A stretch of DNA of 64,000 nt from Endomychus coccineus (taxonomy: Eukaryota > Arthropoda > Insecta > Coleoptera > Endomychidae): assembly GCA_958510875.1 (NCBI GenBank), contig OY294067.1, forward strand, positions 29,934,912 through 29,998,911, read 5' to 3'. Positions 11,300 to 23,019 of this stretch are shown one piece after another. The position numbers were made by a program, and so were the translations under genes. The notes beneath the pieces are model-generated. The model ran no database searches. It worked only from the letters and a program-made list of their open reading frames with translations, and was not told the DNA's origin. Each line of letters begins with the position of its first letter. Within the stretch, counting starts at the first letter, position 1.

Positions 11300-12442
11300 T
11301 GATGATTACGACATGCAAAAACTTTCCTGCAATACCTGGAGTGCCCCATCTTGTAATAACAGGTTGAAGTGGAAGAGGAGTGTTTGGTAGTTTTTCTGTT
11401 TAGAGCTGAACTTTTATACGCCCTTTAGGAAAATTTTTTTCATGTTGGAAATTGAACTATTTACAAGAGGAAAACGTTTCCTAATCTCTTCAGTAACCCT
11501 ATTTAAAGCCTGAGCAAGACATGTTACACGTATTAAGGTCGAGTGAAAGATTTTTTTACTTTGTCCAGTCTTTTTAATGTACGGTGCTGCATCTGACAAA
11601 ATGACCAGAAAATTATCTCCAGGAACAGGAGTAGGAAGAAAAAATTTTGAAAATTCCTCTTGCACAAACCCGGCCACTGTCTGTGCATTTGTTTTTTGTA
11701 ACTCTTCAGAAGCAATGAGGCAAGAGTTTGGCAGAATCTCATAGCCAAGAACACCAGTCAATAAATGAATATAACGTCCTCTTGAATCGGTGTTCATCAA
11801 TAAATATTTGACGTCATCATTGCATGACATAGGTCTCGGTTACAGATGTCTTGTTCGTTTAGCTTTTTGGACATTGATTGAAAACTTTGCGTTTATGTGG
11901 GTTGTGACATATCTCCAGATTTCATTTTACCCAATTCAGCAATATGAGCAGAAGTTTCACGTGTTGGTCTATTTGGAATTTCTTATCGCATGGTATCTGC
12001 AATGAAAAAAGAAACAAAAATTGAAATATCAAATTGAAAAGCAATAATCTTAGATCTGAGTCCCGAAAGCGCCCCGAGTGTTCAAATGGTGCGAAATCGA
12101 TCGATATGTCTGTTATTTTTCGAGATAAAAAAATATACATACAAAAACAAATAAAAAATATACCTAGGGTTCCGTATAAAAAATTAAGTTAATACTGACA
12201 GGGCAAAACTGAAACACCCTGTACATTACTCTGTATTTTCATTGTGTATGTCTCCCAAGAAGAATGTAACTTGCTTTTAACTTTGTTGTATCTCAAAAAA
12301 TAGAATATCGATCGCACCACCTTCTATGTTCAAAAACTATACTTACAATTTTAACGCACGCTGAACAGTAGGCTTTTCCCATATCTATACGTAGCTCTTT
12401 GTACGGCTTAACACACAGTGACGCACTGCTGACTTTAGACAT
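11300..12442 (-). pseudogene. hAT transposase relic with N-terminal zinc finger split by an intron
   Basis: Resembles CGGBP1-like/hAT proteins. Exon 1 (12442-12347) encodes 32 residues ending AYCSACVKI and stops at a GTAAGT donor. A 350-bp intron ends in a pyrimidine-rich TTTTTTCATTGCAG acceptor at 11997. Exon 2 (from 11996) continues IPCDKKFQIDQHV, then after a one-base frameshift TSAHIAELGKMKSGDM. Splicing assembles a C-x2-C...H-x4/5-H finger. Further on come LCHAMMTSNIY and, after a deletion, MNTDSRGRYIHLLTGVL, LVILSDAAPYIKKTG and VTCLAQALNRV, the hAT core with the conserved SDAAPY and HxxCLAHxL-like motifs. Frameshifts and the missing segment make it non-functional. No clear TIRs were located. 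Confidence 0.75.
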
Positions 12443-12586
12443 TTTACTAATAAAAATAAATAAAATACCACATGCTACAAAACCCAAATCGATGTTTTCT
12501 CTTCAAAAGCACAATCGGAAATAAAATTCAGAAATCGATTTATTATTTTATTCACGTACTTATGTAAATATACCTTAAAACCCCTG

Positions 12587-12740
12587 TTAAGGGTTCAAAA
12601 TGACCTATTCTGAATTCTCGAAATTTAAAACTGGGAATACCCATACTTTTAACATCTTATGAACGACTGCGGGCACTCTACATGGAATTCTTAAGAACTG
12701 CAAAGGAATAATAAATTACTTCTTAATGATAGGGTTCATA
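12587..12740 (+). repeat. Dispersed repeat A, copy 1
   Basis: A block starting near AACCCCTGTTAAGGG and including CTGGGAATACCCATACTTTT recurs with moderate divergence at 19313-19450 in the same orientation. No coding capacity. Probably a MITE or retroelement fragment. Confidence 0.6.
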
Positions 12741-15260
12741 AGAATTATTTTCCTTGAAACCTCTTACTCAAAATTCTTTCAATTGTGCACGATATGCTAT
12801 TTATTAAGGATATTTGCAAATAATATTTAACAAATATGCATTTAATATACAAAATATGCAAAATATGCAGTTTACATATTTGGGTGCCCCTACTAATGAG
12901 GTAACTTCTCGACATTAAGGGAATTCATATTAATGCCGGACAATTATCTGGAATAACAAAAATGAGGAAATATACGGCTAGACCATTGCATTGGATAAAT
13001 ACGCATAGTTGTTTGTTGAGTAAAAAGTATTGTTGGGAAGTTTTCACTGGATCATTATTCGATGTAATATTGGCTGGAAGGGTTCTTGACGAGGCCTCAT
13101 AGTACTTGTACATCATATTCTAAAGTTTATGAGCTGTGTTGACACGTGAGGTCACACTCATCCACATTCAATAATTTGCATATACATCGTGGTAATTTCG
13201 AAGCAGGTCTTTCGAATGTGGCTAGTAGTGATCGCTAAACGAGTTTTATGGAGCTGTGTTATTGCAATTTCTACCCTCTTCGTTCTAAATCAATTTCATT
13301 CAGCTCTGCTGCATAGTGCCCAGCATCATGCCAGTGCCAGCTTGTATCGCTTTTTCCAATATTAGGAAATTTGTAATGTGTAAATTTCACAAACAGTAAA
13401 CTTCAATCACACCTGGTACGAGTTTTTCTATTTTCCTATATTTCAGGGTAAGCTAACTTGGAAGTTTGGGTGTTTGAATTTCGAGTCAAGACCGGTATAT
13501 TGCTTGGTTAGAATTACCCTGGCGCTCAAAACTAGCATCTCACGACCCTTCTTCACTGTTGCCGTTGGCAATCAAGTGATAAAATAGAATATCAGCTATC
13601 CACAACTGAGGGAAATTTGAACTTTTGTAAATTTGCACTGTAACGTGTTGAACCTCTTGATTCCAATGGAGGGATGATCCCAGAATTCCGGTATTAAAAC
13701 GTAAGTATTAAACAACCCTTTCCGTTGCACAGAAGATTGGTTACAGTGCCCAGTAGTTGCTTATACTATTTCACAGGAATCTTTATTTTTGCTAAAATGT
13801 TAGCTAATTTGATTTCGATTGTCTGAGATTGTATTTAATAAACACCTATACGTGAGTATTCTGTAACAACTGACCCTGGGTGCTGTCACATTGACCACCT
13901 TGATGTGGCGATTGTTACTTTATGATTCGATTAATAAATTGGCAAATATAATCATAAGTGTATTTTTTTGTCTTGTCTAATTATAATAGCTATTCTGTGC
14001 CAAAAATTATGATTTAATGGTGACTCAATAAAAAGTTACGTTAACTTAAAATAATCTGTAACTATTGACGCGTGTATTGTAATCGGGGCAAACAAAATTT
14101 TCGGTGTTTTCACGAAATATATCCGTTTCGAGCATTTCCAAATCTATCTAGACTGCATTAAAAGAGGGACGTAATATTAAACAAACTCGTTGCGTTAGTA
14201 TCAGTATGAGACACGTGTATCCATGAATATTTCTGAGATAATAAATCGTGTTAGTTCTGGATCGAGGAAAAACAATTAGGATAAAGAGAAGCAGGAAAAA
14301 TTGGAGGAGATTGAACTAAAGTAGATAACCGTGATCATAAAATGTTTTCCAATATCGACTGCGGCTGCCACATTCGATGTCTATTTGATTATCGAGTCGT
14401 TTCAAAAACTGATGTTAGCGTTTTCTACACTGCTGCATTCTCCACGGAAAGTATGATAAACATTCATTTGATTTACAGGACACCGCATAAACATTCGAAG
14501 CTGTAATTGATTTGAACACAAACATCATAGAACTTTCGAAGAGTGAATGCTTTACGATAAAACTTTCTGACAGTGATTCGCTTACATAAAATCTTTTGCA
14601 ATTTGCTATCAGAAAATGGCACATTGACATGCATATTGACTTATTAGTAAGAATTAATTTATTTTATTTAGAAGTGGCGTAAATAGTCTGCATGGCGCCC
14701 ATACCCTAATTAGATGCGTCCATAAATTCCTGCTATATCCTCCTTCATTCACGGATTTAGACTACCATTTATATAGTTCCCTTCCGAAAACTGTAGTATT
14801 ATTTGAACAAAACAAAATCAATGCACACCTTTTAATCAAAGCTGATGTGATAATTAGCGAACAGGAGTAATTATGAGCTCTTAACAACAACCCGGAAGCA
14901 AGTTCATTGAGATGGCACTACACATCCTACACAAACAGAATGAAAAATTGGATTTCGCCAGAACTGCTTACTCTAGAGATACGTGTTAGCACATTGCAGA
15001 CAATGGCAAATAAGAATCAAAATTTCACTGCTGTTTTCAATATTATGCAACTAAATTTTGCGAATCTAAAACTAATTATTTTACAGATATGACATGAAAT
15101 TTTACTTTACCGATTTTGATAAACTTATTTTTTGCAAAATGTGCATTAAACTAATGGGCTGGATCATGGCCAGCTACGACCACGTTTATTGGCTTAAATT
15201 TCAGAAATTATTATTAGGGATTTTTTTACAATATTAAAATAAGATTCTTGACCCAGTATG
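12741..15260. other. No recognisable gene; one repeat copy
   Basis: AT-rich. A block at about 14063-14165 (ATTGTAATCGGGGCAAAC ... TCTATCTAGACTG) recurs at 54060-54145 and partly near 24615. The frames at 12925-13116, 14415-14630 and 14907-15092 show nothing recognisable. Confidence 0.45.
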
Positions 15261-15263
15261 AAT

Positions 15264-15434
15264 TATATAAAAAATTCTCGGGAATTAGGTCACATTAACA
15301 CTCTGTTATAAAAGTTCGTCCTTACGTACGTTTCGGTCTCACGACGATGGTCGTGAGACCGAAACGTACGTAAAGACGAACATTTATAACAGAGTGTTAA
15401 TGTGACCTAATTCCCGAGAATGTTTTATACGATT
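15264..15434. repeat. PLE terminal-sequence palindrome (head to head)
   Basis: Two ~84-bp arms, nearly identical in inverted orientation, centred near 15347. Each arm runs from TTCTCGGGAATTAGGTCACA to GTACGTTTCGGTCTCACGAC. The arm sequence is the 3' end of the PLE family at 15590 and 61995. The hammerhead core (CTGATGA) has been lost at the junction, where only GATG remains between the arms. Confidence 0.85.
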
Positions 15435-15589
15435 TTTTTACAGAAAAATAGATGGCAGATTCTTATTAAGGATAACGTAAGACTCACCTGTTCTGATTTT
15501 TGATGTTCTCAAATACAGGGTGTCTAAGAAAAGAAAAAGTAGGTATTATTTGGATTTTAGAAATATGTAATGTAAATTCTTACATATAT

Positions 15590-16400
15590 TATGTATAAAA
15601 ATTCTTGGGAAAGAGGTCGCATTAACACTTTGTTTTATATTTTCGTCTTTACGTACGTTTCGGTCTCACGACCATCATCAGAAGACTTATAATGTCAGAA
15701 AGGGTTTTTTTAAAACTAATTATAGCACAAAGCGTCCATATCGCACCAATTTCAATCAAAAAAGCCCACGTCGTCGAAACGAACAGAACCACGAATAATC
15801 GAAATTGTACCGTCAATATTTCAAGTATAAAATATAACAAGAATTCACTATTCTGCAATATTCTTATAATATACAAGCGCATGTTGGTATAGTCTCTCAA
15901 CGACTGAAGATAGGAACTATCATGTTAAGTATCTACTCTCGAACCAGATGTGACGATTTACGAGGTACTTGAAAAAGCGTGCAGACCTGTATTGGAATGT
16001 TACTTATGAGCATTCTTCCTAAAATATACTTTTAACATCATAAAGACGCATGTAGGAATTTGCAAGAGTTTTAATTAATTAAGTTAGTATAAGTATGACT
16101 TAACGTCTGAATATCAGTCCTATGATTTACAGAATTGGAGTCACATTTTATGTGAATCATCTTAAGAATAGATCTTTCATAATAATTGGTTTCCTTAGTT
16201 AAAATATGAACATTTTTGTAATCAAATTGATGGTTATAATCAAAGCAATGTTTAGCAAGGGCGGTGGAATTTTCTAAGTTTTTATTTCTTGTGCTATACT
16301 TATGGCCATACATTCTTTTTTGTAAATATTGCTTAGAGATTCCAGTATAAGAGTAATCAAAAATGTATACCTATGTATAATTGAAAATAGATATTCTGTA
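15590..16400 (-). mobile_element. Penelope-like element: GIY-YIG region plus 3' end
   Basis: Read on the minus strand, about 16370-16071 encodes the end of the GIY-YIG endonuclease domain (MYGHKYSTRNKN, LAKHCFDYNHQFDYKNVHI, YYERSILKMIHIK). A frameshift near 16313 separates it from the first half (LESLSNIYKKE overlaps it in another frame). The 3' untranslated end follows to 15590 and includes a hammerhead motif at 15686-15645. The apparent plus-strand frame at 15692-15892 is antisense to this 3' end and is not a gene. The same arrangement of sequence occurs at 61995-62770. RT is absent, so the copy is 5'-truncated. Confidence 0.8.
15645..15686 (-). ncRNA. Hammerhead ribozyme motif in a PLE 3' end, core complete
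   Basis: On the minus strand the order is GUCUU (helix I), CUGAUGA, one extra U, GGUC-GUGA-GACC (helix II with tetraloop), GAAA, C-GUAC-G (two-pair helix III with A15.1/U16.1), then the GUA cleavage triplet and AAGAC, which pairs fully with the opening GUCUU. All conserved core positions are present and H17 is A. The unpaired U after A9 is a deviation from the textbook motif but is shared by all PLE copies here. Self-cleavage is inferred. PLEs are known to carry hammerhead motifs. Confidence 0.75.
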
Positions 16401-18015
16401 AAATAATTTGTAAGGTATAAATATAGACAGATGTATATGACAATAAGATAAGTAACTGACTGCAGAAAATTCATTAAATCCAATGACTAAAATAATTGGA
16501 AACAATGTATTTTACACGTTTTTTTTTTCAAAAATCCGTTCCCTCAAAATATTATTATTATTCTATTTAATCATAGACATTTTCGTATATTGAATGAATT
16601 TAAATTCGACAATTTTATTTATGAAAACTCACTTACTTGTTCATCAATTCTTATCATATTTTATCATATCGATAATATATAAATTCATTAATTTCATCAT
16701 ACAACCAATTTCATTTATTTCTTTTAAAACTTTAAAATCATAATTTCATTTGAAACTTACCCACCGGTCCAACAGATGACCTAGACAACCAAGACATCCT
16801 GGCCTCCAGGTATATTGTGGAATTTTTTCAATATCAGGATTACGTTCAGCGACCTCGAAAACCCCGGAGTGAACATTTTGGTTCAATTTCCAAGCAAATT
16901 TCGATAAAACCTCGTGGATGACACTCACAACCAGAACTTCTTTGTCCCCAGGTACATTATATGGTTTTTCTGGCATCATATTCGTGTTCAACGATCCCAA
17001 AAATCCCCGAGTAACAGAATTGGGTCGATTTTCACAATGTTTTACCGAATAAAGAATTTTTTTCATTTGCTTCAAAAATTGCACATGAAAAAATGCATTC
17101 TCATTTGTATAAGATTCAAAAAGTGGACAAATGGAGTAAAAGCATCAGGGATTTTGGACCTAAAATGTTATATTTCCTCGACAAACACCCACATTTTCCA
17201 CACTAAATTATTTCTATACATAGCATTTTGATGATTAATTTTTTCCGTTTTGAATAAAAATTTGACGACTTTTTTTATTCAGGCGGCTACGCCCTTTCAA
17301 TTAGCACGGCCCCGCCTTGCGAGTGTTGCACGTTATTTTTTACGCCACAGGCTAGGCCACCCACAAGATAACGGTCGTATTATGAATTCCAACTAATAAA
17401 AAAATTTCTCATTCTCTATTTGTGAGTAAATATTTCGTGATCAAAAAGATGAGGGTGGAGGAAGTTACTGACCGATATATCAGTTAATTTCTTCTGGGTT
17501 TGTTATTGTTTAGCTTTTTCTATGTTACGATGAATCATTGACATTGAAGTTGTTCGCAAATTGAAATCCTAGTTTCAAATCTTTTTACGAACATAAACTT
17601 TGGTTGATTTCCGGCATTCGGGAGTTGCCCATTGGACTCTATATTACTGCGTATCTGTTTGCGATTGAAAGAAGTGCGAAGTCTACTATGTTATTAAAAA
17701 AGTAATTGCAGGAATCAATTATTCAGTCGAATGAACGTTAACATCGACATCAATTATACTTCTGAAAAATACGTCACCAGTTATGGATTTCATCCACTCT
17801 ATTCCACAGAGGTCGTGCCTCCGTTTGTGTAATTGCGGAAACGTTTATCGAATCTATTAGACAAAAGAGAAATTCCAGATGAACCTTTCAAATTTCCGAG
17901 AGCGTTTTTGAATGATTATTTGAACAGTCGAGGGAAAATTTGCAATAATCCTGATGCTTATCTCTGTCGCCTATATTGCTAAATTGAAGCTGGCTATTAA
18001 AAATAATATTCACAC
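16401..18015. other. No recognisable gene
   Basis: The minus-strand frame at 16746-17084 (112 codons) has no domain I know. The rest is AT-rich spacer. Confidence 0.4.
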
Positions 18016-18019
18016 AAGA

Positions 18020-18192
18020 AAAAGGTGCTCACAAGTTGTTGATAACAATTTACGTTGATGATGAGAAAATTGAACAATTCTTACATGATCTACAAAATGA
18101 ATACAAGATCACCATATCTAACACGTAGGACAGTTTTCTGGGTCTACAGATTGTGTATCAGGAAATTGTATCGATTTTTGTACACCAGAAAA
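18020..18192 (+). pseudogene. Copia-type reverse transcriptase fragment
   Basis: A plus-strand frame reads KGAHKLLITIYVDDEKIEQF, then LQNEYKITIS, one in-frame stop, and DSFLGLQI...FVHQK. YVDD followed by an FLxxL-xx-EYKIT helix and then FLGLxI is the Ty1/copia RT palm order. The fragment is short and broken, with no LTRs seen. Confidence 0.65.
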
Positions 18193-18414
18193 TTACACTG
18201 AAACTATTTTGAAGAGACCACAATCATGTTTCATCGTTTTGAAGGTACCATTTTTTCGTAGTCGTTGATGAAGCCGTGCAAATAGACTGTGATGAGGAGC
18301 GACGCGATGGGGATACATTTCTGAATATCTTCTTGACGCTTCTAAGGAATTTCCATTAGATAGCTCGTAAACGAAATGCATATCTGTAAATTCTGCATTT
18401 GTGTACACTTCCAT
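18193..18414 (-). pseudogene. DUF4817-type transposase N-terminal fragment
   Basis: Starts MEVYTNAEFTDMHFVYELSN and continues ASRRYSEMYPHRVAP...LFARLHQRL, the DNA-binding N-terminus of a mariner-like transposase family common in insects (HTH_DUF4817). It breaks after about 58 residues and directly abuts the copia fragment. No catalytic core. Confidence 0.7.
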
Positions 18415-19626
18415 TTTACTGAAATTCTTTACAAAAGAGCCTCAAAATGATAACAGTGTACGACTATTAACAATGATTTTAACTTATTATTGCACATACT
18501 AAAAATAATTTAGTTGTCTTAACAAAATATGTCAACATGACAGCCGCCTACTAGGTAAATCAAAGTTTAATTAAAATTCCACACTATGAGAATCGTGCCA
18601 TGTGTAAGTAAATTATTTTTTTTCTCAGAAATATTCAATTTTTCGAAAAAATTACAAGAGACATTTTTTGTTCAAAATGAAACAAGCTACCTAAAATGAA
18701 TTTTTAATTGGCAATATACACATAAGAGAAAAATTTAAGTGAAAAACAAGTTTAAGGGGTGGTTATTTTTACCCCTTACAAACATAGTGGGAAACCAGCA
18801 ACTCAGTTATTGGATGCCTTCTTAATAGCAAATAATGTGTGCTTAATTTCATATTTGTAACTTTTTGGATTTAGAAGATGAAATTAAAAAACTACTTTTT
18901 TGGCGCCCCATTCAAAGGGTATCTGTATCTTAACATGAGGGGGTCAAATGATTTTTTTATATGAATGAACCACCTTATTTTTCAACAAGAAATCACCCCC
19001 CTGAAATTCTTCGCAATTATTTATTTATACCCTGTATATTTGAAATAATCGAGGGTTATCTTTTGTTGTTCCAAATCTAATAATGATTTTTGCTAAAAAT
19101 CTTGTCTCCGAATTGTTTTTAGATTTACAAGGAGTAGCTACACTATTACATTTTATGTACACTTACCAAACCATACACCATACCAAAACAATAATGAAGC
19201 CACTTTCCAGTTTCACAATTCTTGTTTTTATATTCATCACTTAACCACAACTTTTGTATTTTACGCCACCAAGACTGAGTAAGATGGAAGGGCAACCAAT
19301 AATTGTAACGTTCCCGTTAGGGGTTTAAAACGACCTATTTTAAATTTTCGGTACTTAAGACTGGGAATACCCATACTCTTGTACCTCTTATGAACGACTC
19401 TACTTGGAATTCTCACGAAATGCAAATGAAATAATAAATTCTTAATGATACGCAGATCCTAGTGATATCGCATCTGAAATATATTCCAATCGCTATCCAG
19501 AAAGAAGACAATCAATCAAATAAAGCTATTTTTAAAAGGGAATTTTATTAATTGTCCTTCTACAAGCGAAGACCAAAAAATCAAAAATTTATAGAAAATT
19601 GGTTTCAACCAAGTTTAAGTACATAA
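18415..19626. other. No recognisable gene; repeat A copy 2
   Basis: AT-rich. Positions 19313-19450 match 12587-12740 (CTGGGAATACCCATACTCTT and flanks). Nothing else recognised. Confidence 0.45.
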
Positions 19627-19670
19627 TTGATATTAATATTTAATTATCACAATCCTTTTTTTTTAGATTC

Positions 19671-19717
19671 GTACTACCACGTGTCGAGGTCAATTATTAC
19701 ACCTCATCCTCAGGTAT
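19671..19717 (-). ncRNA. Hammerhead motif, left arm (GAAA lost)
   Basis: AUAC (helix I), CUGAGGA core, U, GAGGU...ACCUC (helix II, 10-nt loop), GACA where GAAA is required, C-GUG-G, UA cleavage site, GUAC. Core complete except for the A14 position, so predicted inactive. Confidence 0.55.
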
Positions 19718-19955
19718 ATATAAAGCATGGATTCAATATATAAAATTATTTATAATCACATGGCTTCATTTCCAGTTAATTACATTTATATGTAAACTTT
19801 CATTTTTGATTTATATAGTGCAGCTTCCTGAATTTCAAATGTTTAACATGTATTTTATATAAATCAAGAATGAAATTTTACATATAAACGTAATGATCTG
19901 GAAATGAAGCCATATGATTATAAATAATTTTATATATTGAATCCATGCTTTATAT

Positions 19956-20002
19956 ATACGTGAGGATGAGGTGTAATAATTGACCTCGAAACTTGGTAGT
20001 AT
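19956..20002 (+). ncRNA. Hammerhead motif, right arm (C3 lost)
   Basis: AUAC pairs fully with the closing GUAU as helix I. The core reads GUGAGGA (C3 changed to G), then U, GAGGU...ACCUC helix II, an intact GAAA, C-UUG-G helix III and a GUA cleavage site. The C3 change is expected to abolish cleavage. Confidence 0.55.
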
Positions 20003-20046
20003 GAACCTAAAAAAATGGGGTGTGCGAATTAAACATTGATATTAAT

Positions 20047-20785
20047 ACCAAATATTTATATCTAATTTAATAATACATTACAACTACAGAAAGAAATATA
20101 ATAAATGTGCCAATAGCGACAATATTTCCAAAATTATTCTTATAATAAAATAATTAATTTATTTCAATAGTTCAAGTCACTCAAGTGATTTAACTAAGTT
20201 AATTCAATTATTAAACCTTTCCTGCATTTGGGTTTACACCTTCAAGGAAATAGATATTATTATTATCTATTTCAATGCAGATTAATTGATTGTATCACTG
20301 AATAAAAAGAATTAGTTGAGGTAAAGAGCCTAACAGGAAAGGATACAAGTCGAGAAATCAAGTAATCAATACCCTTATATGAATGAATGGCTATCTCCAT
20401 AAAATACTAACAGTTTCCAAACAGATGTAACGAGCTTCATCGGTCAAATCAAACGAGCTATTGTGTAGGGTGTGATACGTGATCTCAACACGAGTGAAGT
20501 CAAGGGGAATAATTATTGGCTTCAAGCTGCCCCTTCTAGTTCGAACGACTATTACGGAGACAAGATTGGACATTAATTGAGATATAAATTTAGTTATTGG
20601 CTCCGATTTTATCTGAATATTTGAAATAATTGATTGAATTTGCATTTGGATCTCGACATTTTGTCCCGAATGATTGTAATGAAATAAATTTATACTAATT
20701 TTCATTACACTTTTATTCATCGATCTTGTACAACTAGTTCCATCTCAAACAATATATACATATACATATGCTCGGTACCCTCATA
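20047..20785. other. No recognisable gene
   Basis: AT-rich spacer. A 109-codon minus-strand frame at 20391-20720 has no recognisable motif. Confidence 0.4.
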
Positions 20786-20789
20786 ACGC

Positions 20790-22025
20790 AGACACAAGCG
20801 AAATGTTCAGGGCTATGACAAAAGGAGGTGTATCGACTTCACTTCCCAAGTGAAGGGACATCGGAAAAGGGTGAGAAAACTCTTCAACAAAGCGAAGAGT
20901 ACCTCGCATAGTTCAGACTGAGAGACCTTTAAGGTTGCCCAAAAGAACTACAAGAAAAGTCTAAGGAGTTTTACGAGATATTCGTGGAATACCTACTGGG
21001 AGGATGTCAATAAGATGCCGTCGGCAGCGAGGTTATACTCTCTCCAAGGATTCCTCGATTCCTCGATCAGTGATCCTTCCATACACGTTATTGCCGGACG
21101 AAATGCTGCGACATCTAATGTCGGTGCATTTTCCCCGGTCTGGTGATAACCTCGTAGTCTCACCACCCGAAGATTTCCGGGTCACCGCGAGAGCTGTGCT
21201 GTATCTAGCTTGGCGCCCTACACATCATCATGGGATGGAATCATGTTCAGGCTTTGTACCGAATGGTCGGTCAAAGTAATTTTCATTCCTAAGGCGGAAA
21301 GAAGTGACTTAACCAAGCCAAATCTTTCCGCCCCATTAGCCTTACGACCTTTCTCTTGAAAGCGCTGGAGAAACTGATCGATGGGTACATCAAAAACAGT
21401 GCAACAGATTTTCCGCTTCACCGTCGACAGTACTCCTACAAGGCGGGAAAATCGACCGAGACGGCCCTCCATCATCTGGTTACCCAGATCGAAGGGGCTT
21501 TTAATCTTGGACAGTGCGCGAAGGCATTTTCTTGGACATCGAAGGGGAGTTCGACAACACCTCCTTCAAGTCCATGTGCCATGCTGCGAAGAGACACGGA
21601 TACGATCATATCATGGTTAGGTGGATCAAGAACAGAGATATATAACGGTGCACCATAATGGTAGCGTCGCATGTACACATGTCACAAGAGAGTGTCCTCA
21701 GGGAGCAGTACTGTCTCCTCTCCTTTGGTGCCTGTTGGTGGACAATTTGATAGTCGACCTGAATGAGGCTGTGTTTTGCGCCCAAGCCTACGCAGACGAC
21801 TTGGCAGTAGCGATTCTCGGCAGGCATGTAGCTACCTTGTGTGGACTGCAGAATACTGCACTTGTCAGCGTCGCTTGCTGGGATCAGATCGGGGGACTCG
21901 GCGTGAATCTTGAAGTGATTATTTTCATAAGGAAACGGGTACGGCGTATCGGCTTGTTGGTTTGGGCCAGTGGGTCCGTGCATCCGTGTTCGCGGTCATG
22001 CCAAAATTTTGAATTGGGTTGCTGA
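20790..22025 (+). pseudogene. R1/Loa-like LINE, reverse transcriptase region, frameshifted
   Basis: From 20850 the decayed linker before RT can be read (ETFKVAQKNYKKSLRSF), then LLPDEMLRHLMSVHFP. After several frameshifts come YKAGKSTETALHHLV, an FLDIEG-FDN-like block (21530-21560, palm motif A), RECPQGAVLSPLLWCLLVDN (motif B, 21684-21745) and AQAYADDLAVAILG (motif C with the catalytic YADD, near 21785). The endonuclease and 3' domains are missing. Composition is richer in GC than its surroundings. At least three frame changes rule out a product. Confidence 0.82.
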
Positions 22026-22267
22026 AAGATTCTGTTCTATCCTTAATATTCTCTTTCACTTATAAACCTTCGGTTTTTCCATTTTTACACCACAACTAAC
22101 CCCTGTTAGTTTGAGTTTTAAGAAATGTTCCTTCTGAATTATGTTTTTTGTCCTTGCACCCTCACCGTTTTATACAAGCATCAAACAGATTGAACAATTT
22201 CAGTTTTAAAGTTTTTTTGTCAAAACTGTTGAGCCTAAATTGTGTAAGGATGCTTACTAACTATTCA

Positions 22268-22335
22268 AGATTCTTATCCCAGCACCTTCACCATATTATG
22301 GGACCAATGATTAATACAGATTGTATGATTTGTAC
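22268..22335 (+). repeat. Dispersed repeat B, copy 1
   Basis: ATCCCAGCACCTTCACCATA followed by a GACCAAT...ACAGATTGTA block. It recurs at 26148-26195 and 33840-33895. Unknown origin. Confidence 0.6.
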
Positions 22336-22779
22336 ATTTCTAAAGAAACGTAATAATGAGTTATCAAAACTAACGTAACATTTTACCAAAACTATAGCAA
22401 TAACGATAGGAACACGGGTTGATAACAGTCTTATCATTCATGAATTTATTATAATTTCCTATACGTCACTCGATATTAACATGAAGGCAAACATGAATGC
22501 ACAAAGATTAATAGTATATGGAAATAATTAAAAAGTACAAATCGTGGAGGTTTTGGCAGAATCACATCTGTTATATTCGAGTATTGGTTGACAATAGCAT
22601 GCTACGGATTCTTGTTACTCGAAATAAACTGAACAAGTTCAATATGAGTATAAATACAGTGTGACCTATTTGTTCTTAACCACTCTAAAAGTAATAAATA
22701 ATTGTGCAAATTTGACTGAACTTTTTAAGATTGTAGAGTCTGATGAACTGTATTATCTGAGCAAAAAGCGTCATATTCC

Positions 22780-22990
22780 TACAAAATCCAACTCAAAATA
22801 TTCCCAATGAAAGTATTAGAAGATCCCTGAATCAAAATGAAGACTTTCAACCCAAAAATTTTGCATACGTTGGAACTGGGAGATGAGAAGAGACGATTAG
22901 AGTTTTTCTATTGGCTACAGGAGGAATATCTAAATATTCCCAACTGTTTGAATGAAATTTTGGGATTTGGAAACACAATAACTATAAATG
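22780..22990 (+). pseudogene. Mariner-like transposase fragment (before the first catalytic Asp)
   Basis: The frame reads NIPNESIRRSLNQNEDFQPK, then ILHTLELGDEKRRLEFFYWL, ILGFGNTITI and VVVSNQN. In related insect transposases this stretch leads to FSDExTF and VVSSQNxRYW; here the first Asp position is replaced by Gly (GFGN). Short and inactive. Confidence 0.55.
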
Positions 22991-23019
22991 TAGTAGTTTC
23001 GAATCAAAATTGCCTTCCT

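Larger units (their letters stand above)
19627..20046. repeat. Foldback of two PLE-like ends, each with a hammerhead motif
   Basis: Arms of about 150-190 bp in inverted orientation, centred near 19835, sharing blocks such as GGTGTAATAATTGACCTCG and AAGCATGGATTCAATATA. Each arm contains a hammerhead-like segment (19717-19671 minus, 19956-20002 plus). No coding sequence. I infer it is two PLE termini head to head because the motif layout matches the proven PLE ends here. Confidence 0.72.

Noticed and set aside
15692..15892. 66-codon plus-strand frame, repeated with few changes at 62060-62296
   Set aside because: It is antisense to the PLE 3' untranslated end in both places; conservation reflects repeat identity, not coding.
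16746..17084. 112-codon minus-strand frame
   Set aside because: No homology that I recognise, no splice or promoter context, and low-complexity neighbours.
17600..18015. Extending the copia fragment upstream to gag or integrase
   Set aside because: No zinc knuckle, protease or integrase motif could be found in any frame.
19671..20002. Reading the foldback as a CRISPR-like or tRNA-derived structure
   Set aside because: Only two inverted units, no spacers and no tRNA boxes; the hammerhead layout explains the conserved bases.
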